Below are positions 19,556 to 29,486 of a stretch of DNA of 35,066 bases, piece after piece (within the stretch, counting starts at the first letter, position 1; each line of letters begins with the position of its first letter). Position numbers and translations under genes: made by a program. The stretch is from positions 1 through 35,066 of the forward strand of contig JAHEFH010000011.1 of assembly GCA_024640245.1 (NCBI GenBank), given 5' to 3'. This DNA is from Paracoccaceae bacterium. GTDB taxonomy: Bacteria; Pseudomonadota; Alphaproteobacteria; Rhodobacterales; Rhodobacteraceae. The notes under the pieces were generated by a model, which had not been told where the DNA came from, did not search any database, and worked only from the letters and a program-made list of their open reading frames with translations.

Positions 19556-20743
19556 ATGTCAGAAGATATCCGCCAGAAGGCCGTTTCCGCGCTGAAAGAA
19601 GTCGACAAGATCAACGAGGTCATCCTGCCCGAGCCCAAGGGCGAACTGATCGAGGTGTCCAAGGCCAAGGCGCCCGAGAAGAAGGCAATCAAGGAACGAA
19701 TGGCAGAGATCGACATGGCCAATACGCAGTCGATTATCGAATTCGGATCGAAAGCGCAAAGCGGCATTCAGGCAATCAGCCAGGAAATGTTGTCGGGCGT
19801 CCGCAGCAAGGACACCGGCGTTGCCGGAAAATCGCTGCGCGACATGGTCACGTCTCTGCGTGGCTTTTCCGTCGATGAACTGAATCCGAACCGCCAGCTG
19901 AGCTGGTGGGAAAAACTGCTCGGCCGCGCCAAGCCGGTGGCCGAATTCATGGCCCGTTATGAGACTGTCCAGACCCAGATCGACGACATCACCGGAGAGT
20001 TGCTCGACCACGAGCACATACTGTTGAAAGATATCAAGTCGCTCGACAAACTCTACGGAAAAACCCTTTCGTTCTATGACGAACTGGCGCTCTATATCGC
20101 TGCGGGTACCGCGAAGCTCGGGGAACTGGACGACACCACTATCCCGGCCAAGGCCGACGACTTGGAAAACGCCCGTAAGGACGAAGGCGTGATCCGCGCA
20201 CAGGAATTGCGCGACCTGCGCGCCGCGCGCGACGATCTGGAACGCCGCGTGCACGATCTGAAACTGACCCGTCAGGTCACCATGCAGTCCCTGCCCTCGA
20301 TCCGTCTGGTGCAGGAGAACGACAAGTCGCTGGTCACCAAGATCAATTCCACTCTGGTCAACACCGTTCCTCTGTGGGAAACCCAGCTGGCGCAGGCCGT
20401 CACCATCCACCGCTCGCGCGAGGCCGCCGGTGTGGTCAAGGAGGCAACCGACCTGACCAACGAATTGCTGGAGGCCAATGCCGAGAACCTGAAGGTCGCC
20501 AACCGCGAGGTTCGCGAACAGATGGAACGCGGCGTCTTCGACATCGAAAGCATCAAGAAGGCCAACCAGAACCTTATCGACACGATAGAGGAAAGCCTCG
20601 CCATCGCTGATGCCGGCAAGACCAAACGCGCCGAAGCGGAAAAGGAACTGCAGGTAATGGAAGAGAAATTGAAACAAACGCTGGCCGCCGCAAAGTCCAA
20701 AAAAACCGGCACCGGCGAAAACCTCGGCCAGTCGGCGGGTTGA
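19556..20743 (+). CDS. telA: Toxic anion resistance protein (TelA family)
   Basis: 395 aa helical protein; NQNLIDTIEESLAIADAGKTKRAEAEKELQVMEEKLK C-terminal TelA signature. Confidence 0.9.
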   Translation: MSEDIRQKAVSALKEVDKINEVILPEPKGELIEVSKAKAPEKKAIKERMAEIDMANTQSIIEFGSKAQSGIQAISQEMLSGVRSKDTGVAGKSLRDMVTSLRGFSVDELNPNRQLSWWEKLLGRAKPVAEFMARYETVQTQIDDITGELLDHEHILLKDIKSLDKLYGKTLSFYDELALYIAAGTAKLGELDDTTIPAKADDLENARKDEGVIRAQELRDLRAARDDLERRVHDLKLTRQVTMQSLPSIRLVQENDKSLVTKINSTLVNTVPLWETQLAQAVTIHRSREAAGVVKEATDLTNELLEANAENLKVANREVREQMERGVFDIESIKKANQNLIDTIEESLAIADAGKTKRAEAEKELQVMEEKLKQTLAAAKSKKTGTGENLGQSAG

Positions 20744-20768
20744 TCGAACCAAGCAAGGAGCACGAGCC

Positions 20769-21905
20769 ATGGGCATATTCGACTTTCTGACCGGCGAATT
20801 CATCGACGTCATCCAGTGGACTGACGACACCAGCGACACGCTGGTGTGGCGTTTCGAGCGCGAGGGCCACGAAATCAAGTATGGCGCCAAACTGACGGTC
20901 CGCGAGGGCCAGGCGGCCGTTTTCGTGCACGAAGGCCAGCTTGCCGACGTATTCAGTCCTGGCCTGTACCTGCTGGAAACCAACAACATGCCGGTGATGA
21001 CAACACTCCAGCACTGGCACCACGGCTTCCAAAGCCCGTTCAAGTCCGAAATTTATTTCGTCAACACCACCCGCTTTCAGGATTTGAAATGGGGCACGAA
21101 GAATCCGGTGATCTGCCGCGATCCCGAGTTCGGGCCGGTGCGCTTGCGCGCCTTCGGAACCTATGAGGTCCGCGTCACCGATCCGGCGAAATTCATGACC
21201 GAAATCGTCGGCACCGATGGCGAATTCACGATGGACGAGATCAGCTTCCAGATACGCAACATCATCGTCGCGCAGTTTTCCGCCGCGATCGCCGCCAGCG
21301 GCATTCCGGTTCTGGACATGGCCGCCAACACCCCTGACCTTGGCAAACTGCTGGCCGCCAAGATAGCACCTTCGATCGCCGAATACGGTCTTGTACTGCC
21401 GAACCTCTATATCGAGAACATTTCCCTGCCGCCTGCGGTCGAGGCCGCGCTGGACAAGCGCACTTCTATGGGTCTTGCCGGCGATCTTGGCAAGTTCACC
21501 CAGTATTCCGCCGCCGAAGCCATGACTGCAGCCGCTGCCAACCCCGGCGGGTCGGGGGGAATGGGTGCAGGTCTGGGTGCGGGCATGGGCATTGCGATGG
21601 CAGGCCGGATGATGGGCGACCAGGGTCCGTGGGGCGCGGTTCCCGCCGCGGCGCCGGCCGCCGCACCGCCACCGCCGCCCGTCGAGAAGGTCTGGCACAT
21701 CGCCGTTAACGGTAAAACCAGCGGCCCGTTCAGCCGCGCCGAGCTTGGGCGCAAGGCAGAGGCCGGCGAGTTGTCGCGGGACACCCATGTCTGGACGGTC
21801 GGTCTCGACGGCTGGAAAACGGCCGGCGAACTGGATGAACTGGCACAGCTTTTCACAATCCTGCCGCCGCCGCCTCCGACCGCCAAGCCGGCACCGAAGA
21901 CCTAA
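20769..21905 (+). CDS. SPFH/band-7 domain protein (YdjI-like 'virion core protein') with C-terminal GYF_2 domain
   Basis: MGIFDFLTGEFIDVIQWTDDTSDTLVWRFEREGHEIKYGAKLTVREGQAAVFVHEGQ; C-terminal VWHIAVNGKTSGPFSRAELGRKAEAGELSRDTHVWTVGLDGWKTAGEL; Gly/Pro-rich linkers; RBS aaggag. Confidence 0.88.
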   Translation: MGIFDFLTGEFIDVIQWTDDTSDTLVWRFEREGHEIKYGAKLTVREGQAAVFVHEGQLADVFSPGLYLLETNNMPVMTTLQHWHHGFQSPFKSEIYFVNTTRFQDLKWGTKNPVICRDPEFGPVRLRAFGTYEVRVTDPAKFMTEIVGTDGEFTMDEISFQIRNIIVAQFSAAIAASGIPVLDMAANTPDLGKLLAAKIAPSIAEYGLVLPNLYIENISLPPAVEAALDKRTSMGLAGDLGKFTQYSAAEAMTAAAANPGGSGGMGAGLGAGMGIAMAGRMMGDQGPWGAVPAAAPAAAPPPPPVEKVWHIAVNGKTSGPFSRAELGRKAEAGELSRDTHVWTVGLDGWKTAGELDELAQLFTILPPPPPTAKPAPKT

Positions 21906-21921
21906 ACGGGTACGCGACCCG

Positions 21922-22992
21922 ATGACCCCGACAGAACAAGACCACCGCTTTCCCTGCGACCAGTGCGGCTCCGACCTGCGCTATTCGCCCGGGACGGAAC
22001 TGCTGGTCTGCGACCATTGCGGCGCACAACAGCCGATCGAGGGTCACAGCATCTGGCGCAACAGCGCGATCCGCGAACTCGATTTCCAAAAGGCGCTACG
22101 GGACGGGCTGTCGGATACCGAAATGTCCGAAATCCGGATGTTCGCTTGCGAGAACTGCGGCGCGCATGTCGAATTCGAACCCAACACGCATGCGGCAGAG
22201 TGCCCTTTCTGCGCCACTCCGATCGTCACCGGCACCGGACTGGAGCGCCAGATAAAGCCGCGCGGACTGCTGCCCTTCGCCCTGAACGAGGACGCCGCAC
22301 GGACCGAGATGAGGAACTGGCTCGGGCGGTTGTGGTTCGCGCCTAACGGCTTGCAGCAATATGCCCGCAAGGGCCGCAAGATGCAGGGCATTTACGTTCC
22401 CTTCTGGACATATGACGCCGGCACAAAGACCGCCTATACCGGCCAGCGCGGAACCGTCTATTACGTCAAGGTCGGAAAAAACACGGTGACCAAGGTCCGC
22501 TGGCGCGGTGTTTCCGGCCGCGTCGCACGGTTCTTCGATGACGTGCTTGTGCTTGCCTCGAGCAGCCTGCCGAAAAAATACACAGATGCGCTGGCCCCTT
22601 GGGATCTGTCCCTGATGGAGCCCTACCAGCCCGAGTTTTTGGCAGGATTCCGCGCCGAAGGTTACACTCTGACGCTGGAAGACGGGTATTCCGAGGCCCG
22701 CGCCTATATGGACCGGATGATCCTGCGCGACATCAAATTCGACATAGGCGGCGACCGCCAGCGAGTAGACAGCGTCCAGACGCAAATCAGCGACGTCACC
22801 TTCAAGCACATCCTTTTGCCGGTCTGGCTCGCGGCTTACAAATACCGCGGCAAGACCTATCGCTTCGTGGTGAACGGCCAGACCGGCGCCGTGAAAGGCG
22901 AAAGGCCTTGGTCCGCGATAAAAATCGCTTTCGCCGTGCTTTTGGGCCTGATTGTTGCGGCAATATGGGGCTACTATTCCGCCCAGAACTGA
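21922..22992 (+). CDS. Double zinc-ribbon protein with C-terminal TM (YdjG-like)
   Basis: MTPTEQDHRFPCDQCGSDLRY...CDHCGAQ and CENCGAHVEF...CPFCATPI; C-terminal IKIAFAVLLGLIVAAIWGYY. Confidence 0.8.
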   Translation: MTPTEQDHRFPCDQCGSDLRYSPGTELLVCDHCGAQQPIEGHSIWRNSAIRELDFQKALRDGLSDTEMSEIRMFACENCGAHVEFEPNTHAAECPFCATPIVTGTGLERQIKPRGLLPFALNEDAARTEMRNWLGRLWFAPNGLQQYARKGRKMQGIYVPFWTYDAGTKTAYTGQRGTVYYVKVGKNTVTKVRWRGVSGRVARFFDDVLVLASSSLPKKYTDALAPWDLSLMEPYQPEFLAGFRAEGYTLTLEDGYSEARAYMDRMILRDIKFDIGGDRQRVDSVQTQISDVTFKHILLPVWLAAYKYRGKTYRFVVNGQTGAVKGERPWSAIKIAFAVLLGLIVAAIWGYYSAQN

Positions 22993-23021
22993 ATGCCCGC
23001 GCTCTGAAGGACAGAAAAAGC

Positions 23022-23771
23022 ATGTTTCCCTTTCGCGACCACAATCCCTCCGGCAAGACGCCCTATGTGACTTGGGCGCTGATCGCGATCAACATCGTCG
23101 TCTTTCTGACCTATCTTCCGTTGTTCGGCGACGAACGGGCGCTGGCGTCATTTCTGAACGACTGGGCGATGTTCCCTGACCGGATTTCGCTCGGAACCGA
23201 TCTGTTCACACCGCTAAGTTCGATGTTCCTGCACGCGGGCCTGCTGCATATCGCCGGAAACATGCTGTTCCTCTACATCTACGGCGACAATGTCGAGGAC
23301 AAGCTCGGTCACCTCGGCTTTGCGCTGTTCTATCTGGGCTGCGGTCTGGCGGCCGCAGGGTTGCATGTCGCGACCAATCCGGCTTCCGAAGTGCCCGTGA
23401 TCGGCGCGTCGGGCGCGATTGCCGGTGTCATGGGAGCCTACCTGCTGCTGTTTCCCAAGGCGCGGATCGACATCGCGATCATCCTTGTCGTCTTTATCCG
23501 GGTATTCACCCTGCCTGCCTATATCGTGCTGGGCTTCTGGATGCTGCTCCAGTTCCTGAACGGTTTTGCAGTCATCGGGCTGGAGACCGGCGGCGTTGCT
23601 TATTGGGCGCATATCGGCGGTTTTCTGGCCGGCGTCGTGTTCATGATTCCGGTCTGGATGCGGCTCGGCGGACCTGCCTTCTGGCACCGCAGCCTCTACC
23701 ATCCGCCGCATAAACCGACCTTCGAGACACGGACAACGAGCATTCCAGTGGTCCGTCGCCGCAGGCGTTAA
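23022..23771 (+). CDS. Rhomboid-family intramembrane serine protease
   Basis: MFPFRDHNPSGKTPYVTWALIAINIVVFL; HIAGNMLFLYIYGDNVED; GASGAIAGVMGAYL (catalytic Ser); AHIGGFLAGV (catalytic His). Confidence 0.95.
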   Translation: MFPFRDHNPSGKTPYVTWALIAINIVVFLTYLPLFGDERALASFLNDWAMFPDRISLGTDLFTPLSSMFLHAGLLHIAGNMLFLYIYGDNVEDKLGHLGFALFYLGCGLAAAGLHVATNPASEVPVIGASGAIAGVMGAYLLLFPKARIDIAIILVVFIRVFTLPAYIVLGFWMLLQFLNGFAVIGLETGGVAYWAHIGGFLAGVVFMIPVWMRLGGPAFWHRSLYHPPHKPTFETRTTSIPVVRRRRR

Positions 23772-23899
23772 CCGCTTTTTCCCTGAAATTTGCCATCCGC
23801 ACCGATGTCCGACCCCACGGACCCCCGGCAAAGCGCCAGAGCCGCAGCACCGTTATCCGGCACAACGCACCGGATCGGCCGATACGGCCCACTAATACT

Positions 23900-24826
23900 T
23901 CAGGATTCCAGGCACCAGCGCATGATGGCCTTTTGCGCATGCAACCGGTTTTCCGCCTCGTCGAAAACAACAGAATGCGGTCCGTCCATCACTTCGGACG
24001 TCACCTCTTCCTCTCGGTGCGCAGGCAAGCAGTGCATGAACAGGGCGTCTTCCTTGGCGTGCGCCATCAGTTCTGCATTGACCTGATAAGGCCGCAACAG
24101 GTTGTGCCGGCGTTCGCGGGCCGAAGTGGGATCATGCATCGACACCCAGGTGTCGGTAACCACCAGATCGGCACCCGCGACGGCCTTCTTGGCATCGCGC
24201 TCGATCGTGATATTCGATCCCTTCTTGCGGGCGTAGCCGACGAATTCCGGTTCCGGATCGAGGCTTTGAGGCCCCGCGAATGTCATATCGAAACCGAACT
24301 GGCCCGCGGCGTGCAGGAAGCTGGCGCAGACATTGTTTCCGTCGCCCATCCAGGCGACCTTCTTGCCCGCTATAGATCCTCGATGTTCTTCGAAAGTCAT
24401 GATATCAGCCATGATCTGGCAGGGATGCGTACGGTCGGTCAACCCGTTGATCACCGGCACGTCGGCGTATTCCGCCAGTTCCAGCAGCACGCTTTCGTCG
24501 AAGGTGCGGATCATGATCATATCGACATAGCGCGACAGTACGCGCGCCGTGTCGGCGATGCTCTCGCCATGACCAAGTTGCATTTCCGTACCCGACAACA
24601 CCATGGAGTGTCCGCCCATCTGACGTACGCCCATATCGAAAGACACCCGTGTCCGTGTGCTCGGTTTTTCAAAGATCAGCGCTACCATCCGGCCCGCCAG
24701 CGGTTCCTCGTCATCCGGTGTGCCTTTGGGGCGACCGCCGCGCGCCGACTTCATGGCATGGGCCTGATCCAGAATACCACGCAATTCGGCGGCATCGGCC
24801 TTGTAGATGTCCAGAAAATTACTCAT
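23900..24826 (-). CDS. argF: Ornithine carbamoyltransferase
   Basis: [48 protein letters not shown]. Confidence 0.97.
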   Translation of the reverse strand: MSNFLDIYKADAAELRGILDQAHAMKSARGGRPKGTPDDEEPLAGRMVALIFEKPSTRTRVSFDMGVRQMGGHSMVLSGTEMQLGHGESIADTARVLSRYVDMIMIRTFDESVLLELAEYADVPVINGLTDRTHPCQIMADIMTFEEHRGSIAGKKVAWMGDGNNVCASFLHAAGQFGFDMTFAGPQSLDPEPEFVGYARKKGSNITIERDAKKAVAGADLVVTDTWVSMHDPTSARERRHNLLRPYQVNAELMAHAKEDALFMHCLPAHREEEVTSEVMDGPHSVVFDEAENRLHAQKAIMRWCLES

Positions 24827-26001
24827 AGCTTTGCCTCGATCGCGCTCGCCGCCCGTCCCAATCGGTTCAGCGCTTCCTGCGCCTCGGCCTGAGAGATGTT
24901 AAGCGGCGGCAGCAGGCGCACGACATTGTCGGCTGCGGGAACCACCAGCATTTCGGCGTCATAGCAGGCCGCAACCACGTCGGTGTTTGGGACCTTACAT
25001 TTCAGGCCCAGAATCAGACCCTTGCCGCGCACCGCCTCGAAGACGTCGGGATGGCTGTCGAGCAACTGGTTCAGACCCTGTACAAACTGGCTTGAAACCG
25101 CTGTGACATGATCCAGAAAGCCTTCTTCCATGACTGCGTCCATCACCTCGCAGCCGACGGCACAGGCCAGCGGGTTGCCGCCATAGGTCGATCCGTGCGT
25201 ACCCACAGTCATGCCGCTTGCGGCGTCTTCTGTCGCCAGGCAGGCGCCTAGCGGGAAGCCGCCACCGATGCCCTTGGCCACCGCCATGATATCCGGCCGG
25301 ATGCCGGCCGACTGATATGCGAACAGTTTGCCTGTTCGCCCCATTCCGCACTGCACCTCGTCGAGAATCAGCAGGACGCCGTGTTCGTCACAGAGCTTGC
25401 GCATCCCCTCCAGACAGGAGCGCGGCAGAACCCTGATCCCGCCCTCGCCCTGGATCGGCTCGACCAGAATTGCGGCGGTCTTATCGCCCACCGCCGCCTT
25501 CAGCGCCTCGTGGTCGCCGAACGGCAAATGTACGAAGCCCGGCATCAGCGGGCCGAAGCCCTTGACCATCTTCTCGCTGCCGGACGCGGCGATGGCACCG
25601 GTGGAGCGGCCGTGGAACGACCCCTCGAAGGTGATGATCTCGGTCCGCTCGGGCTGACCCTTTTCATAGTGGTACTTGCGCGCCATCTTGATAGCGCATT
25701 CGATGGCTTCCGTTCCGGAATTGGTGAAAAACACCGTGTCGGCGAAAGTCGCGTCGACCAACTTGGCCGCCAGCGCCTCTTGCTGCGGTATCCTGTAGAG
25801 GTTCGAGGTGTGCCACAGCTTGCCGGCCTGCTCGGTCAGCGCCCGGACCAGCCGAGGGTTTGCGTGACCCAGAATATTCACGGCGATACCCGCCCCCATA
25901 TCCAGAAAACGTCGGCCCCTGTCGTCCACGATCCAAGTGCCTTCGCCTTTGACGAAGGTCAGGGGTGCACGGTTATAGGTGGGCAGGACATTTGGGATCA
26001 C
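24823..26001 (-). CDS. argD: Acetylornithine aminotransferase (GTG start)
   Basis: PLP motifs [19 protein letters not shown] and [18 protein letters not shown] at 25999-26001 with gaggag upstream gives 392 aa; 4-nt overlap with argF. Confidence 0.95.
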   Translation of the reverse strand: MIPNVLPTYNRAPLTFVKGEGTWIVDDRGRRFLDMGAGIAVNILGHANPRLVRALTEQAGKLWHTSNLYRIPQQEALAAKLVDATFADTVFFTNSGTEAIECAIKMARKYHYEKGQPERTEIITFEGSFHGRSTGAIAASGSEKMVKGFGPLMPGFVHLPFGDHEALKAAVGDKTAAILVEPIQGEGGIRVLPRSCLEGMRKLCDEHGVLLILDEVQCGMGRTGKLFAYQSAGIRPDIMAVAKGIGGGFPLGACLATEDAASGMTVGTHGSTYGGNPLACAVGCEVMDAVMEEGFLDHVTAVSSQFVQGLNQLLDSHPDVFEAVRGKGLILGLKCKVPNTDVVAACYDAEMLVVPAADNVVRLLPPLNISQAEAQEALNRLGRAASAIEAKL

Positions 26002-26091
26002 GGCGGTTGCTCCTCGGTTAAAAGAGATAGCTGTTTGACGCATCGCGGACCCCAAGTCAATTCTTGCCTGCACGGGACCGTTCCGCCCGCG

Positions 26092-26907
26092 TCAGGCCTT
26101 GAGCCGGTATCCAGTGCGGAACCAGTTCCAGCACAGGGCCGCAATCGCGGCGCAAAGCGCCAGATTGAAAGCAAGCCCAACCACCGGATCGGTGTCTGAG
26201 ACTCCCAGAACCCCGTATCGCATGCCGTCGATCAAATAATGTATCGGGTTCAACTGTGTGATCTTCTGCATTGCGGGCGGCAGAGCCTCGATGCTGTAGA
26301 AAGTGCCGGACAGGAAGCTCAGCGGGGTCACTATGAAATTGGTAAAGGCGTTCAACTGGTCGAATTTTTCGGCTAGTATGCCGATCACCACCCCCACCAG
26401 CCCCAGCAACAGGCTGGCCAGCAGCACGAAGGCCGTCATCCAGAGCGGATGGGCGATGGTCAGCCCGATCGGAACGAAGATCGCCAGAACAATCAAAACG
26501 GCGACCATGGCGCCGCGCGCAACCGCTGCAACCGCATAGCCCGTCACCAGTTCCGCCGCAGACAGCGGCGGCATCAGAGTGTCGACGATATTGCCCTGTA
26601 TCTTGGCGAGCAGCAAAGAACTGGCAGAGTTGTTGAACGCGTTCTGGATGACCATCATCATACAGATGCCCGGAGCCAGATAGAACAGGAACGGAACGCC
26701 TGCCATTTCGCCGCGCTGCTGACCGAAAGCCAGATTGAAAATGACCACGAACAGCACGGCGGTGACCACCGGCGCCAACAGGCTCTGCATCCAGATCGAG
26801 ACAAAGCGCATGATCTCGCGTTCGCTCAATGTGTACAGGCCGATCCAGTTGACCCGCCCGAACTGCCGTACGCCCTGTTCGATCTGCTTTTTTTGCTGCA
26901 ATTCCAC
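26092..26907 (-). CDS. ABC-2 type transporter permease
   Basis: Multiple TM segments, C-terminal NPIHYLIDGMRYGVLG and PLSFLSGTFYSIEALPP typical of ABC-2 permeases; start codon uncertain. Confidence 0.88.
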   Translation of the reverse strand: MELQQKKQIEQGVRQFGRVNWIGLYTLSEREIMRFVSIWMQSLLAPVVTAVLFVVIFNLAFGQQRGEMAGVPFLFYLAPGICMMMVIQNAFNNSASSLLLAKIQGNIVDTLMPPLSAAELVTGYAVAAVARGAMVAVLIVLAIFVPIGLTIAHPLWMTAFVLLASLLLGLVGVVIGILAEKFDQLNAFTNFIVTPLSFLSGTFYSIEALPPAMQKITQLNPIHYLIDGMRYGVLGVSDTDPVVGLAFNLALCAAIAALCWNWFRTGYRLKA

Positions 26908-26937
26908 TGACCGACCCCGAAAATTGTATTCACAACC

Positions 26938-26964
26938 TTGTAACCGACACAACAAAGGTTACAA
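26938..26964. promoter_or_regulatory. Inverted repeat TTGTAAC-N13-GTTACAA between the divergent permease and gcrA genes
   Basis: Exact 7-bp arms at 26938-26944 and 26958-26964. Confidence 0.4.
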
Positions 26965-27043
26965 TAGTTTGGATTTTGTATTTTCCCGCCGTTTTGAACC
27001 CTATGTGGCGAATGAGCCGGAAACCGATGTGGAGTTTGGAAAT

Positions 27044-27616
27044 ATGTCCTGGACCGACGAGCGCGTTGATCTGTTGAAATCTATGTGGGGCGAAGGCAAA
27101 TCCGCCAGCCAGATCGCCAAGGAACTCGGTGGCGTGACGCGCAACGCCGTTATCGGCAAAGTGCACCGGCTCGGCCTCTCGAACCGCACAGCTCCGGCCA
27201 AGGCGAAGGAAGCTGCGCCCGCCAAGGAAAAACAACCCGCCGCGGCGGCAAAGCCGGCGCCGCAGCCTGCCCCGAAACCCGCTGCCGCAGCCGAAACGAA
27301 ACCGGTCGAAAAGCCGCTGAACATCCCGCCGCGCAAGCCGATCATCACCGCCGGCCAGCCGCTGCCTCCGCAGCCGTCCACCTCCGAGATCAGCGAAGAG
27401 GCTCTGGCCAATGTCGCGGCGATCGAGAAGAAGGCGAAGAAGCTGAAGCTTATGGAACTGACCGAGCGCACCTGCAAATGGCCGGTCGGCGATCCCGCGA
27501 CGCAGGACTTCTGGTTCTGCGGCCTGGTGTCCGAGCAGGGGAAACCGTATTGCGAGGCGCATAACGCGGTGGCTTTCCAGCCAATGTCGGCGCGACGCGA
27601 CCGCCGCGCGCGCTGA
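27044..27616 (+). CDS. gcrA: GcrA-family cell cycle regulator
   Basis: MSWTDERVDLLKSMWGEGKSASQIAKELGGVTRNAVIGKVHRLGLSNR; C-terminal CKWPVGDPATQDFWFCG. Start moved from the track start 26735. Confidence 0.96.
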   Translation: MSWTDERVDLLKSMWGEGKSASQIAKELGGVTRNAVIGKVHRLGLSNRTAPAKAKEAAPAKEKQPAAAAKPAPQPAPKPAAAAETKPVEKPLNIPPRKPIITAGQPLPPQPSTSEISEEALANVAAIEKKAKKLKLMELTERTCKWPVGDPATQDFWFCGLVSEQGKPYCEAHNAVAFQPMSARRDRRAR

Positions 27617-27677
27617 TACTGGACCACAAACTTGCAGGATTAGTGGATTTTTCCGGAAAATCGCCTATCTTTAAGTC

Positions 27678-28109
27678 ATGATCAAATACACGCTCAAATG
27701 CGAAAAAGACCATACGTTCGACAGCTGGTTCCAGTCGGCGGAGGCTTTTGACAAGCTGCTGTCGGCAAGAATGATCACCTGCGCGGTCTGCGGCGCGCTG
27801 GGTGTTGAAAAGGCGATCATGGCGCCGCGCGTAAAGCCTGCTAGGTCTCGTGCGCAAGAACAGGGCGATGGCCCCCTGTCGGCTCCGGCATCGCCCGCCG
27901 AACAGGCTATGGCGGAAATACGACGCCAGATCGAGGCCAGTTCAGAGGACGTCGGCGACAACTTCGCCGCAGAGGCCCGCGCGATCCACGACGGCACCAA
28001 GCCCGAACGGTCGATCATCGGGCGCGCCAAGCCGGAAGAGGCTACATCGCTAATCGAGGACGGCGTTCCCGTCGTGCCCTTGCCTTGGGGCAACAAGCGT
28101 ACCAATTAA
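27678..28109 (+). CDS. DUF1178-family protein
   Basis: MIKYTLKCEKDHTFDSWFQSAEAFDKL...CAVCGALGVEKAIMAPRV. Confidence 0.88.
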   Translation: MIKYTLKCEKDHTFDSWFQSAEAFDKLLSARMITCAVCGALGVEKAIMAPRVKPARSRAQEQGDGPLSAPASPAEQAMAEIRRQIEASSEDVGDNFAAEARAIHDGTKPERSIIGRAKPEEATSLIEDGVPVVPLPWGNKRTN

Positions 28110-28232
28110 CCAGTAGAACAAGCCCACCCTCCGGGTGTGCGACGCATTGCCGGCGGAGCGTGCTTTTGCTTGCCCTCACCCAAATTCCCGCGTAAGACGC
28201 GGCCAGTTAAAACGCGCCCGGGAAAGTGTGAA

Positions 28233-29474
28233 ATGTCCCTCGTAGTCATGAAATTCGGCGGCACATCCGTGGCGGATTTGTCCAAAATAGCAAATGCCGC
28301 CCGCAAGGTGCAGCAAGAAGTTGAAAACGGCCACAACGTGATCGTGATCGTGTCCGCCATGTCCGGCAAGACCAACGAACTGGTCGGCTGGGTGTCGGAA
28401 ACCTCGACATTCTACGATGCCCGAGAATATGACGCCGTCGTGTCGTCGGGAGAAAACGTAACTGCGGGCCTTATGGCTCTGACACTACAGGAAATGGGTG
28501 TCGCGGCACGTAGTTGGCAAGGCTGGCAGGTTCCGTTGCAGACGAACTCCGCCCATGGCGCCGCGCGAATTCTGGACATCCCCTGCGAGAACCTGAACTC
28601 CAAGTTTGACCAAGGTATGAATGTCGCCGTGGTCGCCGGTTTTCAGGGCGTCTCGCCGGAGGGCCGGATCACGACGCTCGGCCGTGGCGGATCGGACACA
28701 ACCGCCGTTGCCTTCGCGGCCGCCTTCAAGGCACAGCGCTGCGATATCTACACGGACGTGGACGGGATCTATACCACCGACCCGCGCATCGTGTCGAAGG
28801 CGCGGAAGATGGAAAAGATCTCTTATGAAGAGATGCTGGAACTGGCGTCGCTCGGCGCCAAGGTTTTGCAGACACGCTCGGTCGAACTGGCGATGCGCTA
28901 CAAGGTGCCGCTGCGTGTTCTGTCGAGTTTTGAAGACGATATATCCGAAACTGCGGGCACCTATGTGTGCGACGAGGAGGAAATCATGGAAGATAACGTA
29001 GTCAGCGGCGTCGCCTATTCCCGCGATGAAGCGAAAATCACCCTTGTGTCCGTGGCCGACCGCCCCGGCGTTGCCGCCGCGATCTTCGTGCCACTGGCCG
29101 AGGCCGGCGTAAACGTCGATATGATCGTCCAGAACATCTCGGAAGAAGGCCGCACGGACATGACCTTCTCCTGCCCCACCAACGAGATCGCGCGCGCGCA
29201 AAAGGCGCTGGAGACAGCGAAGGGGTCCGGCACCATCAATTTCCACGGACTGGTCGTGGACGATCTGGTGGCCAAGGTGTCGATCGTCGGCGTCGGCATG
29301 CGCAGCCATGCCGGTATCGCGGCGAAAATGTTCGAGGTTCTGGCCAAGGAGGGTGTGAACATTCGCGTCATTACAACCTCCGAGATCAAAGTTTCTGTAC
29401 TGATCGACCGGAAATATATGGAATTGGCCGTCCGCGCGTTGCATGATGCTTTCGAACTCGAAAAAGCAACATAA
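28233..29474 (+). CDS. lysC: Aspartate kinase
   Basis: MSLVVMKFGGTSVADL; GRGGSDTTAVAFAAA; paired ACT domains; start moved to ATG 28233. Confidence 0.97.
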   Translation: MSLVVMKFGGTSVADLSKIANAARKVQQEVENGHNVIVIVSAMSGKTNELVGWVSETSTFYDAREYDAVVSSGENVTAGLMALTLQEMGVAARSWQGWQVPLQTNSAHGAARILDIPCENLNSKFDQGMNVAVVAGFQGVSPEGRITTLGRGGSDTTAVAFAAAFKAQRCDIYTDVDGIYTTDPRIVSKARKMEKISYEEMLELASLGAKVLQTRSVELAMRYKVPLRVLSSFEDDISETAGTYVCDEEEIMEDNVVSGVAYSRDEAKITLVSVADRPGVAAAIFVPLAEAGVNVDMIVQNISEEGRTDMTFSCPTNEIARAQKALETAKGSGTINFHGLVVDDLVAKVSIVGVGMRSHAGIAAKMFEVLAKEGVNIRVITTSEIKVSVLIDRKYMELAVRALHDAFELEKAT

Positions 29475-29486
29475 AGCTAGGATTTC

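Noticed and set aside
19559-21788. Minus-strand 494-aa and 404-aa ORFs opposite telA and the SPFH gene
   Set aside because: Antisense to well-supported genes with RBS and family motifs; no recognisable domain
23855-23875. ATCCGG-N9-CCGGAT hairpin between rhomboid and argF as a bidirectional terminator
   Set aside because: Exact but short stem with no T-run on either side; not enough to call a terminator
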